Shown: positions 12,943 through 13,019 of the stretch, one piece after another
Position numbering within the stretch: the first letter of the stretch is position 1
Layout: the number at the start of each line of letters is the position of its first letter
NCBI GenBank assembly: GCA_002751075.1
Contig: NAOQ01000369.1
Span: 23,778-36,796, forward strand
From: Ichthyophonus hoferi
Lineage: Eukaryota > Opisthokonta > Ichthyosporea > Ichthyophonida > Ichthyophonidae
Length of the DNA: 13,019 nt
Direction of reading: 5' to 3'
Notes under the pieces: model-generated
The model's database searches: none
The model's input: only the letters and a program-made list of their open reading frames with translations
What the model was told of the DNA's origin: nothing
Position numbers and translations under genes: made by a program

Positions 12943-13019
12943 ATGCCCGATTCTAATTGGTCAATGACTTAATGCCCGATTCTAATTGGTCAATGACTTA
13001 ATGCCCGATTCTAATTGTT
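12928..13019. repeat. 29-bp tandem repeat, at least three identical units, running off the right edge
   Basis: Units begin at 12928, 12957 and 12986 with TTGGTCAATGACTTAATG and are identical over all 29 bases. A fourth begins at 13015 and already differs at its fourth base (TTGTT) before the window ends. The identity between units indicates recent amplification. Confidence 0.96.

Overview
The window comes from an intron-rich, AT-rich eukaryotic nuclear genome. It carries nearly all of one gene on the + strand: SF3A3 (SF3a60; Prp9 in budding yeast), the 60-kDa subunit of splicing factor SF3a in the U2 snRNP. Fourteen coding exons (59 to 134 bases) are separated by thirteen GT-AG introns of 233 to 964 bases. 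Every exon junction keeps the reading frame. The exons total 1350 bases, giving 449 residues plus a TAA stop. From memory of human SF3A3, the first visible residue matches about residue 33, so the start codon and first exon(s) lie left of the window.

Organism: the standard genetic code fits. Introns are full of TA, TATG, ATT and CT simple repeats. The middle of the protein has a U1-type C2H2 zinc finger, where animal and plant SF3A3, as I remember them, have a SAP-like segment; fungal Prp9/Sap61 have such a finger. This points to an early-branching fungus or a unicellular relative of animals and fungi, but I cannot name the lineage.

Layout: 1-384 is a CT microsatellite and the end of an upstream intron. 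385-8597 is SF3A3. 8598 to about 8720 is the 3'UTR with an AATAAA signal. About 8720-12927 is an AT-rich stretch with no recognised gene. It holds several weak orphan ORFs, a small GC-rich island (11242-11279) and microsatellites. 12928-13019 is the beginning of a 29-bp tandem repeat that runs off the right edge.

The most interesting structure lies in the splicing signals. Intron 2 has a 12-bp minisatellite made of copies of its own 5' splice site. Eight of fourteen 3' splice sites have a CTRAY branch-site match with the branch A 20-28 bases upstream of the exon. Intron 12 contains a back-to-back acceptor/donor that resembles a recursive splice site. Both zinc fingers of the protein are split by introns. 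I did not find a new multi-gene system, a virus-like element or a recognisable transposase.
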